A stretch of 64,000 bases of DNA from Paracoccus homiensis (GTDB taxonomy: Bacteria > Pseudomonadota > Alphaproteobacteria > Rhodobacterales > Rhodobacteraceae), in contig NZ_FOHO01000002.1 in assembly GCF_900111675.1 (NCBI RefSeq), positions 1 to 64,000 on the forward strand, read 5' to 3'. The notes beneath the pieces are model-generated. The model saw only the letters and a program-made list of their open reading frames with translations. It was not told the DNA's origin and ran no database searches. The translations under genes and the position numbers were made by a program. Positions 19,045 through 27,961 of this stretch are shown here, one piece after another (position 1 is the stretch's first letter; each line of letters starts with the position of its first letter).

Positions 19045-19442
19045 TGGAGCTTCTGGTAGCGACCGCCATCGGCGCCTGCACCGCCGCCGGGATCTATCTG
19101 ATCCTGCGCCTGCGGACCTTTGCCGTCGTGCTGGGCATGACCATGCTGACCTATGCGATCAACGCCTTCCTGTTCGTCAGCGGGCGTCTGGTGGTCAACA
19201 AGCCGCCGATCCTGCATGGTCATGGCGAGGTCCATCTTGCCGATTATACCGACCCGCTGCCGCAGGCCCTGGTTCTGACGGCCATCGTGATCAGCTTCGG
19301 CATGACTGCCGTGGTGGTGATGATGTCGCTTGGCGCCTTCATCGAAGGCGGCGATGACCGCATCAACATGCCCAAGGACGACCGCATCATGCCGCCCTTG
19401 AAGACCATCGACGACACCAAGCCCGAGGACGAGACCGCATGA
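19044..19442 (+). CDS. Mrp/Pha antiporter subunit C
   Basis: Subunit C (132 aa) is a NuoK-like membrane protein of the Mrp complex, with three membrane segments (about residues 4-22, 28-48 and 75-100). The ATG at 19044 follows an AAGGAG site at good spacing and overlaps the upstream stop. The much longer open frame that starts inside subunit A is not used. Its stop overlaps the subunit D start (ATGA). Confidence 0.93.
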   Translation: MELLVATAIGACTAAGIYLILRLRTFAVVLGMTMLTYAINAFLFVSGRLVVNKPPILHGHGEVHLADYTDPLPQALVLTAIVISFGMTAVVVMMSLGAFIEGGDDRINMPKDDRIMPPLKTIDDTKPEDETA

Positions 19443-21037
19443 ACCACTGGCTAACCGCTCCGGTCCTCGTTCCCGCGCTTCTGGGTCCGCTGATGATCCT
19501 GTGGATGCGCCACGACCTGCTGCAACAGCGGGTCTTTGGCATCATCGGCAGCATTCTGACGCTGGGTGTCGCGCTGAAACTGAACGCGATGGCGATGGGG
19601 GGCGAGGTCATCGTCTATCGCCTCGGCAACTGGTCCGCGCCCTTCGGCATCGTGCTGATGCTGGATCGCCTGTCGGCGATGATGCTGCTGCTGACGGCGC
19701 TGCTGGCGCTGGTGGTGCAGCTTTACGGCATCGGTTCGGGCTGGGATCGCAAGGGCTGGCATTTCCATTCGCTGTGGATGTTCCAGGTCATGGGCCTGAA
19801 CGGCGCCTTCCTGACCGGCGATGCCTTCAACCTGTTCGTCTTCTTCGAGGTGCTGCTGATCGCCAGCTATGGCCTGATGATCCACGGCGGCGGCCCGATG
19901 CGCCTGCGCGCGGGCGTGCAATACATCAACTACAATCTCGCCGGATCGGCGCTGTTTCTGGCCGCGCTTGGCACGCTGTATGCCGTGACCGGCACGCTGA
20001 ACATGGCCGACATGGCCGAGCGCGTGGCGATGATGCCGACCGAGGATACCGCCCTGCTGCGCACCGGCGCGGTGCTGCTGCTGCTGGTCTTCGCGATCAA
20101 GGCCGCGATCTTTCCGCTGCATTTCTGGCTGCCCTCGACCTATGCCAACGCGCCCGGCCCGGTGGCCGCGCTGTTCGCGATCATGTCGAAGGTGGGCGTC
20201 TATGCGATCATCCGTTTCTTCACGCTGGTCTTTCCCAATGACTCGGTCGTCGAATCCATTGCGACCGACCTGATCCTGCCGGCTGCGCTGATCACCCTGA
20301 CACTGGGTCAGATCGGGGTGCTGGGCACGCGCAGCCTGACGCGGCTTGCGGCCTATGCCTCGATCGCCTCGATCGGCACGCTGATGATCGTGATCGCGCG
20401 TTTTGACGGTCAGGGGCTGACGGCGGGCCTGTATTACCTGATCCATTCGACCCTTGCGGGGGCGGCGCTGTTTCTGGTGGTCGACCTGATCGCGGCGCGG
20501 CGCGGAGGTGATTTCTGGCTGCGCCTGCGGCCGGCGATCCTGAATACCGGGCTGATCTCGGCGCTGTTCTTCGCCACCGCCATCGCGGTCGCGGGCCTGC
20601 CGCCCCTGTCGGGCTTTTTCGGCAAGCTGATGATCCTGAACGCCACGCAGGACGATCCGTGGATGGCGACCATCTGGACCGTCATTCTGGCAACCTCGCT
20701 GATCGCGATCATCGGTTTCGCGCGCGCGGGGTCGATCCTGTTCTGGAAATCGCACGAAATGGACCCCGAGCCGGGCAATGATACCGATGAGGGCGAACGC
20801 CCCCGCCGTGGCCCGATCCCGACCAAGCTGGAAACAGACGAGCCGATTCAGGATGTCGGGGACAGCGCCTCGCCCGCGCTGGCCTTCGTGGCGACGGGCA
20901 CGCTGTTGGCGGGATCGGTGGCGCTGACGCTGTTTGCCGGGCCGATCACGTCCTATCTGCAACAGACGGCCGATCAGTTGACCCAACCCGAACTGTATTA
21001 CGAATCCGTGCTGCGCCAGCAGGAGGGCTCGCGATGA
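19439..21037 (+). CDS. Mrp/Pha antiporter subunit D
   Basis: Subunit D (532 aa) is the second NuoN/NuoM-like subunit. It has about fourteen hydrophobic segments, with the family stretch AIKAAIFPLHFWLPSTYANAPGPVAALFAIMSKVG near residues 218-255 carrying the conserved Lys residues of the proton path. A hydrophilic C-terminal loop (about 435-480, Pro/Asp/Glu-rich) precedes the last membrane segment. It overlaps C and E by four bases on each side. Confidence 0.94.
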   Translation: MNHWLTAPVLVPALLGPLMILWMRHDLLQQRVFGIIGSILTLGVALKLNAMAMGGEVIVYRLGNWSAPFGIVLMLDRLSAMMLLLTALLALVVQLYGIGSGWDRKGWHFHSLWMFQVMGLNGAFLTGDAFNLFVFFEVLLIASYGLMIHGGGPMRLRAGVQYINYNLAGSALFLAALGTLYAVTGTLNMADMAERVAMMPTEDTALLRTGAVLLLLVFAIKAAIFPLHFWLPSTYANAPGPVAALFAIMSKVGVYAIIRFFTLVFPNDSVVESIATDLILPAALITLTLGQIGVLGTRSLTRLAAYASIASIGTLMIVIARFDGQGLTAGLYYLIHSTLAGAALFLVVDLIAARRGGDFWLRLRPAILNTGLISALFFATAIAVAGLPPLSGFFGKLMILNATQDDPWMATIWTVILATSLIAIIGFARAGSILFWKSHEMDPEPGNDTDEGERPRRGPIPTKLETDEPIQDVGDSASPALAFVATGTLLAGSVALTLFAGPITSYLQQTADQLTQPELYYESVLRQQEGSR

Positions 21038-21525
21038 TCCGCCGCATATTTCCCCATCCCTATCTGTCGGCCCTGCTGGTCCTGATCTGGATGTTGCTGG
21101 TCAACCGGTTCGCCTGGGGGTCGCTGGTCTTTGCCGTCATCCTCAGCATCGCGATCCCGGCCCTGACCGAACCGTACTGGCCCGATCGCGCCAGACTGCG
21201 CAATCCGCTGAAGATCCTGACCTATTTCCTGCTGGTCATCTGGGATATCGTGGTCGCCAACATCCAGGTCGCGCTGATCGTGCTATTCAAGCCGAACCGC
21301 AAGCTGCAACCGGCCTGGATCACCGTGCCGCTTGACCTGCGCTCGCCCGAGGCGATCACGGTGCTGGCCGGAACCATCACGCTGACGCCCGGAACGGTCA
21401 GTTCGGACCTGTCGCAGGACGGGCATGCCCTGCTGGTCCATTGCCTGCACGCGCCGGACCCCGAATCCATCATCAGCGACATCAAGTCCCGTTACGAAGC
21501 CCGCCTGAAGGAGATTTTCGAATGA
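21034..21525 (+). CDS. Mrp/Pha antiporter subunit E
   Basis: Subunit E (163 aa) has two N-terminal membrane segments (about 12-45), a third near 68-90, and a cytoplasmic alpha/beta tail (ITVLAGTITLTPGTVSSDLS) that is the best conserved region of MnhE proteins. It is coupled by four-base overlaps to the D and F subunits. Confidence 0.93.
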   Translation: MIRRIFPHPYLSALLVLIWMLLVNRFAWGSLVFAVILSIAIPALTEPYWPDRARLRNPLKILTYFLLVIWDIVVANIQVALIVLFKPNRKLQPAWITVPLDLRSPEAITVLAGTITLTPGTVSSDLSQDGHALLVHCLHAPDPESIISDIKSRYEARLKEIFE

Positions 21526-21791
21526 TCGACTATGCGCTTTGGTTCGCCTTCGGCTGTTTCGGCATCGGTCAGCTGTTCTGTCTGTATCGGGTGGTGATCG
21601 CACCGGGGGTCAGTGACCGCGTGCTGGCGCTGGACACGATGACGATCAACCTGATCGCGCTGATCGCGCTGTTCGGGATCCTGCATGACACCACCATGTA
21701 TTTCGAGATCATGATGCTGTTGGCGATGGTCGGCTTCATCTCGACGGTGGCCTATGCCAAGTTCATCCTGCGCGGCGACGTGATCGAGTAA
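21522..21791 (+). CDS. Mrp/Pha antiporter subunit F
   Basis: Subunit F (89 aa) has three membrane helices filling almost the whole protein. The motif VIAPGVSDRVLALDTMTINLIALIAL, with its Asp residues inside the membrane, is the MnhF signature. The ATG at 21522 overlaps the subunit E stop; the upstream extension of the frame lies inside subunit E and is rejected. Confidence 0.92.
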   Translation: MIDYALWFAFGCFGIGQLFCLYRVVIAPGVSDRVLALDTMTINLIALIALFGILHDTTMYFEIMMLLAMVGFISTVAYAKFILRGDVIE

Positions 21792-21801
21792 GGGGACGGA
21801 T

Positions 21802-22215
21802 ATGGAATTCTTCGCAGAGATCCTGATCTCGGTTCTGCTCGTCTGTGGCGGCATCTTCGGGCTGGTCGGGTCCTTCGGGCTGGTCAAGCTGCCAGACCAG
21901 ATGACGCGGCTGCATGCCCCGACCAAGGCGGCGACGCTGGGGGTCGGCGGCGTACTGATGGCCTCGATGGCGTGGTTCGCCTTTTTCGGCGACCAGCCCA
22001 GCTGGCACGAATTGCTGATCACGCTGTTCCTGTTCATGACCGCCCCAATCACCGGGCTGATGCTGGCCAAGGCGCATATGCATCTCAGCTGGCATCCCGA
22101 TGAACTGCCCCATTGCGGGCGCGACCATGACTGGGCCACCTATGGCAACTCGGCCGATCGCAGCCTGCTGGATGCCCGCGACGAGGCAGGCAGCCAGCGC
22201 GATCACCACGAATGA
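21802..22215 (+). CDS. Mrp/Pha antiporter subunit G
   Basis: Subunit G (137 aa) is the last antiporter gene. Three membrane segments and the MnhG pattern LVKLPDQMTRLHAPTKAATLGVGGVLM are visible. The tail after about residue 95 is hydrophilic and His/Asp-rich (MHLSWHPDELPHCGRDHDW), somewhat longer than minimal MnhG proteins. The ATG follows GGGGACGG. A hairpin follows the stop, ending the operon. Confidence 0.92.
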   Translation: MEFFAEILISVLLVCGGIFGLVGSFGLVKLPDQMTRLHAPTKAATLGVGGVLMASMAWFAFFGDQPSWHELLITLFLFMTAPITGLMLAKAHMHLSWHPDELPHCGRDHDWATYGNSADRSLLDARDEAGSQRDHHE

Positions 22216-22216
22216 T

Positions 22217-22244
22217 CCGGGACAGGGGCTCCGCCCTGCCCCGG
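22217..22244. terminator. Bidirectional hairpin between convergent genes
   Basis: CCGGG-A-CAGGG pairs with CCCTG-C-CCCGG around a GCTCCG loop, directly after the antiporter operon and before the convergent hydrolase gene. There is no T-run. Confidence 0.6.
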
Positions 22245-22260
22245 CTGATCCCATGCCCGG

Positions 22261-22806
22261 TCAGGCGGTAAAGCTGTCGGTATCGGTCAGCGTCGCATAG
22301 GCAAAGCCAAGCGCCGACATCAGCGCCGCATGAACCTGCGCTGCGGGCACCGTCACGCCATCATGTTCCAGATCACGGGTGGCGCAGGCGTCCTGAACCA
22401 CCGTCGTGTCATAGCCGAAATCGCTGGCCGCGCGGGTGGTGGCGTCGATGCACATATGGCTCATGGCGCCGACGATCACGACCTCGGTGATCCCGTCGGC
22501 ATCCAGCACCTGTTTCAGATCGGTGTTCAGGAACGCGTTGGGATGGTTCTTCACGATCACCGTCTCGTCCGATTGCGGGGCGACGGTCGGGTTGATCCCG
22601 ACCCCGTCGGAATCGGGTGTGAAGAACGGCGCGTCCTGACTGGGAAAGACGTGCTGGATATGGATCACCCGGTCGCCCTTGGCGCGGGCGCTGTCGATCA
22701 CCCGCGCGGCATTTCCCGCGGCGGTTTCGATGCCGACCAGTTCATATTTTCCGCCGGGGAAATAGTCGTTCTGGATATCGACGACGACGATGGCGCGTTT
22801 GCTCAT
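22261..22806 (-). CDS. Isochorismatase-family cysteine hydrolase
   Basis: This is a cytoplasmic alpha/beta hydrolase (181 aa) of the isochorismatase/nicotinamidase superfamily. The catalytic triad is readable: Asp10 in VVVDIQND, Lys86 in VIVKNHPNAF and Cys119 in GAMSHMCIDATTRAA. Family members hydrolyse amides or vinyl ethers such as nicotinamide, N-carbamoyl compounds or isochorismate; the substrate cannot be told here. It lies 68 bases downstream of dnaE on the same strand, so it may be read from the dnaE transcript, but no functional link is evident. Confidence 0.88.
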   Translation of the reverse strand: MSKRAIVVVDIQNDYFPGGKYELVGIETAAGNAARVIDSARAKGDRVIHIQHVFPSQDAPFFTPDSDGVGINPTVAPQSDETVIVKNHPNAFLNTDLKQVLDADGITEVVIVGAMSHMCIDATTRAASDFGYDTTVVQDACATRDLEHDGVTVPAAQVHAALMSALGFAYATLTDTDSFTA

Positions 22807-22874
22807 GGCTTCACCCTTACAGTTGCGATGCGTGAAAATTCATCGGCGGGATCGACAGGTACAATCCCAAGGCC

Positions 22875-25800
22875 CTATTCCTCGACCACCTCCAACACGC
22901 CGGGCACCGCGCGCAGCGCCTGACGGGCGGGCGTGGTCAGGGGCGCGTCATTGGCGACCTCGATCTCGATCAGTTCGTCGCCCTCGCGGATGCGCAGCAG
23001 GACCGGCCCGCGCGACCGCGATGAGACGGTGATCTCGGTCTGGATGCGGCCCAGAACCTCGGCCAGTCGCGGGATCGTGTCGGCGCCCTGCATCTCGACG
23101 GCCAGACAACCCGCGCCCGCATCGGCGACGGCATCGTCCAGCCGCGCGACGGAATTGGCCAGCATCTTGACCTGATCGCCCGAAGGTTCGACCTTGACCT
23201 GCAACACGACATTTTCGCCCGGTTCCAGCCGGTCGCGGGCCGCGTTCAGCAGGTCGCTGAACACGGTCACCTCGTAAAGGCCGGTCGGATCGGACAGGCT
23301 GACAAAGGCGTATTGCGTGCCCTTGGCCGATTTCCGTTCCATCCGCGCCGCCACCGTCCCCGCGATCGAGGTGACCAGCGGCCCACCCGCCGCATCGGCG
23401 CTGATTTCGGCCAGCGTCTGCACCTTCTTGCGCTTCAGCGCGGGCAGGTAATCATCCAGCGGATGCCCCGAGAGATAGAAGCCGACGGCCTTGTGTTCCT
23501 CGCCCAGCTTTTCGGCGGGCAGCCAGACCTGCGCCAGCGCGGGGCGCGGCGGTGGCAGATCCTCGCCCCCGCCAAACAGCGATGTCTGGGCCGAGGCCGC
23601 CTGTTCCTGCACCGCAGCCGACCACGCCACCAGCCCGTCCAGCGATTTCAGCACCCTTGCGCGGTTGTCGTCCAGCAGGTCGAACGCCCCGGCACGCGCC
23701 AGCATTTCCAGGGGCCGCTTGCCGACGCGCTTCATGTCGACGCGGCGGGCGAAATCGTTGATATCGCGGAAGGGCTGATCGCCGCGCGCCTCGTGGATCA
23801 GGCGCATCGCCTCTAGCCCGACGCCCTTCAGCGCCCCAAGCGCGTAATGGATGCGGCCATCCTTCACCGTGAAGCTGGGGGCCGAGCGGTTGACGCAGGG
23901 GGGCACGATCTCGATCCCCATGCGGTCGCATTCGCGTTTATAGACGGCCAACTTGTCGGTCAGATGGATATCGCAATTCATCACCGCGGCCATGAATTCG
24001 ACCGGGTGGTTCGCCTTCAGCCATGCCGTCTGATAGCTGACCACGGCATAGGCAGCGGCGTGGGATTTGTTGAAGCCGTAATTGGCGAATTTCTCCAGCA
24101 GGTCAAAGACCTCGCCGGCCTTCTTTTCGGACACGCCGTTCTCGACGCTGCCCTTGATGAATTTCGGGCGTTCCTTGGCCATCTCGGCGGCGATCTTCTT
24201 GCCCATCGCGCGGCGCAGCAGGTCGGCGCCGCCAAGGCTGTAGCCCGCCATGACCTGCGCGATCTGCATCACCTGTTCCTGATAGACGATGATGCCCTGC
24301 GTTTCGGCAAGGATATGGTCGATGCTGGGGTGGATCGATTCCAGTTCGCGCGCGCCGTTCTTCACGTCGCAATAGGTCGGGATATTCTCCATCGGGCCGG
24401 GACGGTACAGCGCGACCAGTGCCACGATATCCTCGATGCAGGTCGGGCGCATACGCCGCAGCGCGTCCATCATGCCGCTGGATTCCACCTGGAACACCGC
24501 GACCGTTCGGGCGCTGGCGAACAGGTCATAGCTGGCCTTGTCGTCCAGCGGGATCGCGTTGATCTGGTTCACCGCACCCTCGGGCGGCTGGTACAGTTTG
24601 CGCCCGTCGGCAGCGACATGCAGGGGCCGCCCGCCGCCATTGATCAGATCGACGGCGTTCTGGATGACGGTCAGCGTCTTGAGGCCCAGAAAGTCGAATT
24701 TGACCAGACCGGCCTGTTCGACCCATTTCATGTTGAACTGGGTCGCGGGCATGTCGGATGCCGGATCGCGATACAGCGGCACCAGCCGGTCCAGCGGGCG
24801 GTCCCCGATCACCACCCCGGCCGCATGGGTCGAGGCGTTGCGATACAGCCCCTCGATCTTTTCGGCGTAATCCAGCAGGCGGCCGACGACCTCTTCCTTG
24901 GCGGCCTCGCGCAGGCGGGGTTCGTCGGCGCGGGCCTTGGTGATGCTGACGGGTTTCACGCCCTCGACCGGGATCATCTTGGACAGCCGGTCCACCTGCC
25001 CGAATGGCAGTTGCAGCACCCGTCCCACATCGCGCACCGCGGCCTTGGACAGCAGGGCGCCGAAGGTGATGATCTGGCCGACCTTGTCCTTGCCATATTT
25101 TTCCTGAACGTATCGGATCACCTCTTCGCGGCGGTCCATGCAGAAGTCGATGTCGAAATCCGGCATGCTGACGCGTTCGGGGTTCAAAAAGCGTTCGAAC
25201 AGCAGGCTGTAGCGCAGCGGATCCAGATCGGTGATGGTCAGCGCATAGGCCACAAGGCTGCCCGCGCCCGACCCCCGCCCCGGCCCGACCGGGATGTCAT
25301 GTTCCTTGGCCCAGCCGATGAAATCGGCCACGATCAGGAAATAGCCGGGAAAGCCCATCTGTTCGATGATGCCCAGTTCGAAATCCAGCCGCTTCTGATA
25401 ATCCTCGACGCTGACCGCGTGGGGGATCACCTTCAGACGGGCCTGCAACCCCTCATTGGCCTGGCGGCGCAGCTCGGCCACCTCGTCATCGGCGAATTTG
25501 GGCAGGATCGGCGCGTGCTTGGCAACCGCAAAGGCACAGCGCCGGGCGATCTCGACGGTGTTATCCAGCGCCTCGGGCAGGTCCGCGAACAGCACGGCCA
25601 TTTCTTCGGGCGATTTGAAGTAATGCTGCGGGGTCAGACGCCGACGCGGCTGCGACTGATCGACATAGGCCTTTTCGGCGATACAGATCAGCGCGTCATG
25701 CGCCTCGTAAAGATCCGGCTTGGGGAAATAGACATCATTGGTCGCGACCAACGGCAATTCCTGCGCATAGGCCAGTTCGATCAACCCGGCCTCGGACAGG

Positions 25801-26345
25801 GCCTCGGGTTCGGGCAGCTTGCCGTTTTCGCCCGGATGGCGCTGCAATTCGACGTAAAGCCGCGTCGGGAACGCCTTGGCAAGCCGATCGGCCAGCAGCG
25901 CGGCCTTGTCCTTCTGTCCCTGCGCGATCAACTGGCCCAACGGTCCCTGCGCACCGCCCGTCAGACAGATCAGCCCCTCGGACCTTTCGCACAGCTCATC
26001 CAGGGTGACATGCGGCAGGTCCGGCCCGTCGCGCATGTAAAGGCAGGTCGACAGCGACATCAGGTTCAGCCAGCCCTGCTGATCCTGCGCCAGCAGGACG
26101 ATGGGGCCGGTCACGTCGGCCTGCAGGGTGACCTGACAGCCGATGATCGGCTGCACCCCCTTGTCCATCGCCTTCACGCTGAATTCCAGCGCCGCGAACA
26201 TGGCGTTGGTATCGGTCAGCGCGACCGCGGGCATGCCCGCATCGGCGGCAAGCGCCGGCAATTTGCCTACGGGAATCGCACCTTCCAGCAAGGAATGCTC
26301 GGAATGTGTGCGCAGATGGATGAATCGGGGGGATTTCGTCGCCAT
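22875..26345 (-). CDS. dnaE: DNA polymerase III alpha subunit
   Basis: DnaE (1156 aa) is the replicative polymerase catalytic subunit. An N-terminal PHP domain begins FIHLRTHSEHSLLEGAI. The polymerase active site shows PDFDIDFCMDRREEVIRYV with the catalytic Asp pair. The fingers, the helix-hairpin-helix region (LKGVGLEAMRLIHEARG) and the C-terminal OB domain (TSIAGTVAARMERKS) follow in order. The start ATG at 26345 (MATKSPRF) is chosen; the frame extends 15 codons further but without family support. The size matches the classical DnaE1 rather than the error-prone DnaE2. Confidence 0.97.
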   Translation of the reverse strand: MATKSPRFIHLRTHSEHSLLEGAIPVGKLPALAADAGMPAVALTDTNAMFAALEFSVKAMDKGVQPIIGCQVTLQADVTGPIVLLAQDQQGWLNLMSLSTCLYMRDGPDLPHVTLDELCERSEGLICLTGGAQGPLGQLIAQGQKDKAALLADRLAKAFPTRLYVELQRHPGENGKLPEPEALSEAGLIELAYAQELPLVATNDVYFPKPDLYEAHDALICIAEKAYVDQSQPRRRLTPQHYFKSPEEMAVLFADLPEALDNTVEIARRCAFAVAKHAPILPKFADDEVAELRRQANEGLQARLKVIPHAVSVEDYQKRLDFELGIIEQMGFPGYFLIVADFIGWAKEHDIPVGPGRGSGAGSLVAYALTITDLDPLRYSLLFERFLNPERVSMPDFDIDFCMDRREEVIRYVQEKYGKDKVGQIITFGALLSKAAVRDVGRVLQLPFGQVDRLSKMIPVEGVKPVSITKARADEPRLREAAKEEVVGRLLDYAEKIEGLYRNASTHAAGVVIGDRPLDRLVPLYRDPASDMPATQFNMKWVEQAGLVKFDFLGLKTLTVIQNAVDLINGGGRPLHVAADGRKLYQPPEGAVNQINAIPLDDKASYDLFASARTVAVFQVESSGMMDALRRMRPTCIEDIVALVALYRPGPMENIPTYCDVKNGARELESIHPSIDHILAETQGIIVYQEQVMQIAQVMAGYSLGGADLLRRAMGKKIAAEMAKERPKFIKGSVENGVSEKKAGEVFDLLEKFANYGFNKSHAAAYAVVSYQTAWLKANHPVEFMAAVMNCDIHLTDKLAVYKRECDRMGIEIVPPCVNRSAPSFTVKDGRIHYALGALKGVGLEAMRLIHEARGDQPFRDINDFARRVDMKRVGKRPLEMLARAGAFDLLDDNRARVLKSLDGLVAWSAAVQEQAASAQTSLFGGGEDLPPPRPALAQVWLPAEKLGEEHKAVGFYLSGHPLDDYLPALKRKKVQTLAEISADAAGGPLVTSIAGTVAARMERKSAKGTQYAFVSLSDPTGLYEVTVFSDLLNAARDRLEPGENVVLQVKVEPSGDQVKMLANSVARLDDAVADAGAGCLAVEMQGADTIPRLAEVLGRIQTEITVSSRSRGPVLLRIREGDELIEIEVANDAPLTTPARQALRAVPGVLEVVEE

Positions 26346-26440
26346 GGCCGCAAGGTTATCGCAGCCTGACCAAACAGCGCAATTGCCCAAACGCCAAACG
26401 TCACGCTATGGAGGTCAGGGTTTTGACCGGAGGGACAAAT

Positions 26441-27961
26441 TTGACGAAGGCTGCGGTGTTCCGGGCGGAAGGGATCGGCAAGTCCTATCCGGGCGTGCGC
26501 GCCAATGACGATGTCAGCTTTTCGGTCGGCAGCGGGCGGATCCACGCGCTGCTGGGCGAAAACGGTGCCGGCAAATCGACATTGGTCAAGATGATCTACG
26601 GCCTTGTCCGCCCCGATGACGGACGGATGCTGCTGAACGGCCAGCCGCATGACCCCTCGGACCCGCGTGCGGCGCGTGCGGCGGGCGTGGCGATGGTGTT
26701 TCAGCATTTCAGCCTGTTCGATGCCCTGACCGTCGCCGAGAACATCGCGCTTGGCATGGAAAATCCGCCTCCGCGCCGCGAATTGGCCGAAAGGATCAGG
26801 AAGGTCAGCCATGATTTCGGCCTGCCCCTGAACCCCGCGCGCCGCGTCGTCACCCTGTCCGCCGGTGAGCGTCAGCGGGTCGAGATCATCCGCTGCCTGT
26901 TGCAGGACCCGCGGCTTCTGATCATGGACGAACCGACCAGCGTCCTGACCCCGCAAGAGGCCGACCTGCTGTTCGCGACCCTGCGCAAACTGGCCGATCA
27001 GGGCACCGCGATCCTGTATATCAGCCACAAGCTGGACGAGATCCGCACCCATTGCGACAGCGCCACGATCCTGCGTCACGGCAAGGTCGTTGACAGTTGC
27101 AACCCGCGCGACCACTCGGCCCGCGAACTGGCGGCGATGATGGTCGGCGGCGAAATGCGCGTGATCGACCGCAGCGGCCGGAATGCGGGCGATGTGCTGC
27201 TGCGCCTGTCGAACCTGTCGCTGCCCGCCCCCACGGCCGAGGGTACGGCGCTGAAAAATATTGCGCTGACGCTGCACGCTGGCGAAATTCTAGGCATCGG
27301 CGGCGTTGCGGGCAACGGGCAGGAAGAACTGCTGGCCGCCCTGTCGGGCGAACTGCGCAGCGCACCCGGCACCGTGGTGCTGGAAGGTGACGATCTGGGC
27401 GGCGCGGGCCCCGAAACACGCCGCAAGGCCGGTCTGCTGGCCGCGCCCGAAGACCGTCTGGGCCATGCCGCCGTGCCGGATTTCAGCCTGACCGAAAACA
27501 CCCTGCTGACCGCCGGGCCGCGCAAGGGTCTGGTCCGCAACGGCCTGATCGACAATGCCGCCGCCCGCCGCTTTGCGCAGGATGTGATCCGCGAATTCGA
27601 CGTGCGCACCCCCGGCCCCCATACCGCCGCCCGTGCCCTGTCGGGCGGCAACCTGCAGAAATTCGTCATCGGCCGCGAGGTGATGCAGGCCCCGCGCGTG
27701 CTGGTCGTGAACCAGCCGACATGGGGCGTCGATGCCGGGGCCGCCGCCGCCGTGCGCCAATCGCTGCTGGATCTGGCACGATCCGGCGCGGGCGTGATCG
27801 TCATCTCTCAGGATCTGGACGAATTGATCGAACTTTCCGACCGCTTCTGCGCCCTGAACGAAGGCCGCCTGTCCGACCCGCGCCCGACCGAGGGGCTGAC
27901 TCTGGATGAAATCGGCCTGATGCTGGGCGGCGCACATGGCATGGAGGTGGCGCAGATATGA
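26441..27961 (+). CDS. BMP-type nucleoside ABC transporter, fused ATP-binding protein
   Basis: This protein (506 aa from the chosen start) has two tandem ABC domains, as in sugar- and nucleoside-importing CUT2/BMP systems. The first has Walker A GENGAGKST, signature LSAGERQRVEI and Walker B LLIMDEPTSVL. The second has a degenerate Walker A (GGVAGNGQEELL) and signature LSGGNLQKFVIGRE. The start chosen is TTG at 26441, six bases after a strong CCGGAGGG site. An ATG at 26408 would add 11 residues but lacks a ribosome site. The first permease start overlaps the stop by four bases. It is divergent from dnaE. Confidence 0.93.
   Translation: MTKAAVFRAEGIGKSYPGVRANDDVSFSVGSGRIHALLGENGAGKSTLVKMIYGLVRPDDGRMLLNGQPHDPSDPRAARAAGVAMVFQHFSLFDALTVAENIALGMENPPPRRELAERIRKVSHDFGLPLNPARRVVTLSAGERQRVEIIRCLLQDPRLLIMDEPTSVLTPQEADLLFATLRKLADQGTAILYISHKLDEIRTHCDSATILRHGKVVDSCNPRDHSARELAAMMVGGEMRVIDRSGRNAGDVLLRLSNLSLPAPTAEGTALKNIALTLHAGEILGIGGVAGNGQEELLAALSGELRSAPGTVVLEGDDLGGAGPETRRKAGLLAAPEDRLGHAAVPDFSLTENTLLTAGPRKGLVRNGLIDNAAARRFAQDVIREFDVRTPGPHTAARALSGGNLQKFVIGREVMQAPRVLVVNQPTWGVDAGAAAAVRQSLLDLARSGAGVIVISQDLDELIELSDRFCALNEGRLSDPRPTEGLTLDEIGLMLGGAHGMEVAQI

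Noticed and set aside
23847..26369. An 840-codon plus-strand open frame
   Set aside because: It is the mirror of dnaE, is rich in His, Asp and Gly in the manner of high-GC antisense frames, and has no recognisable domain.
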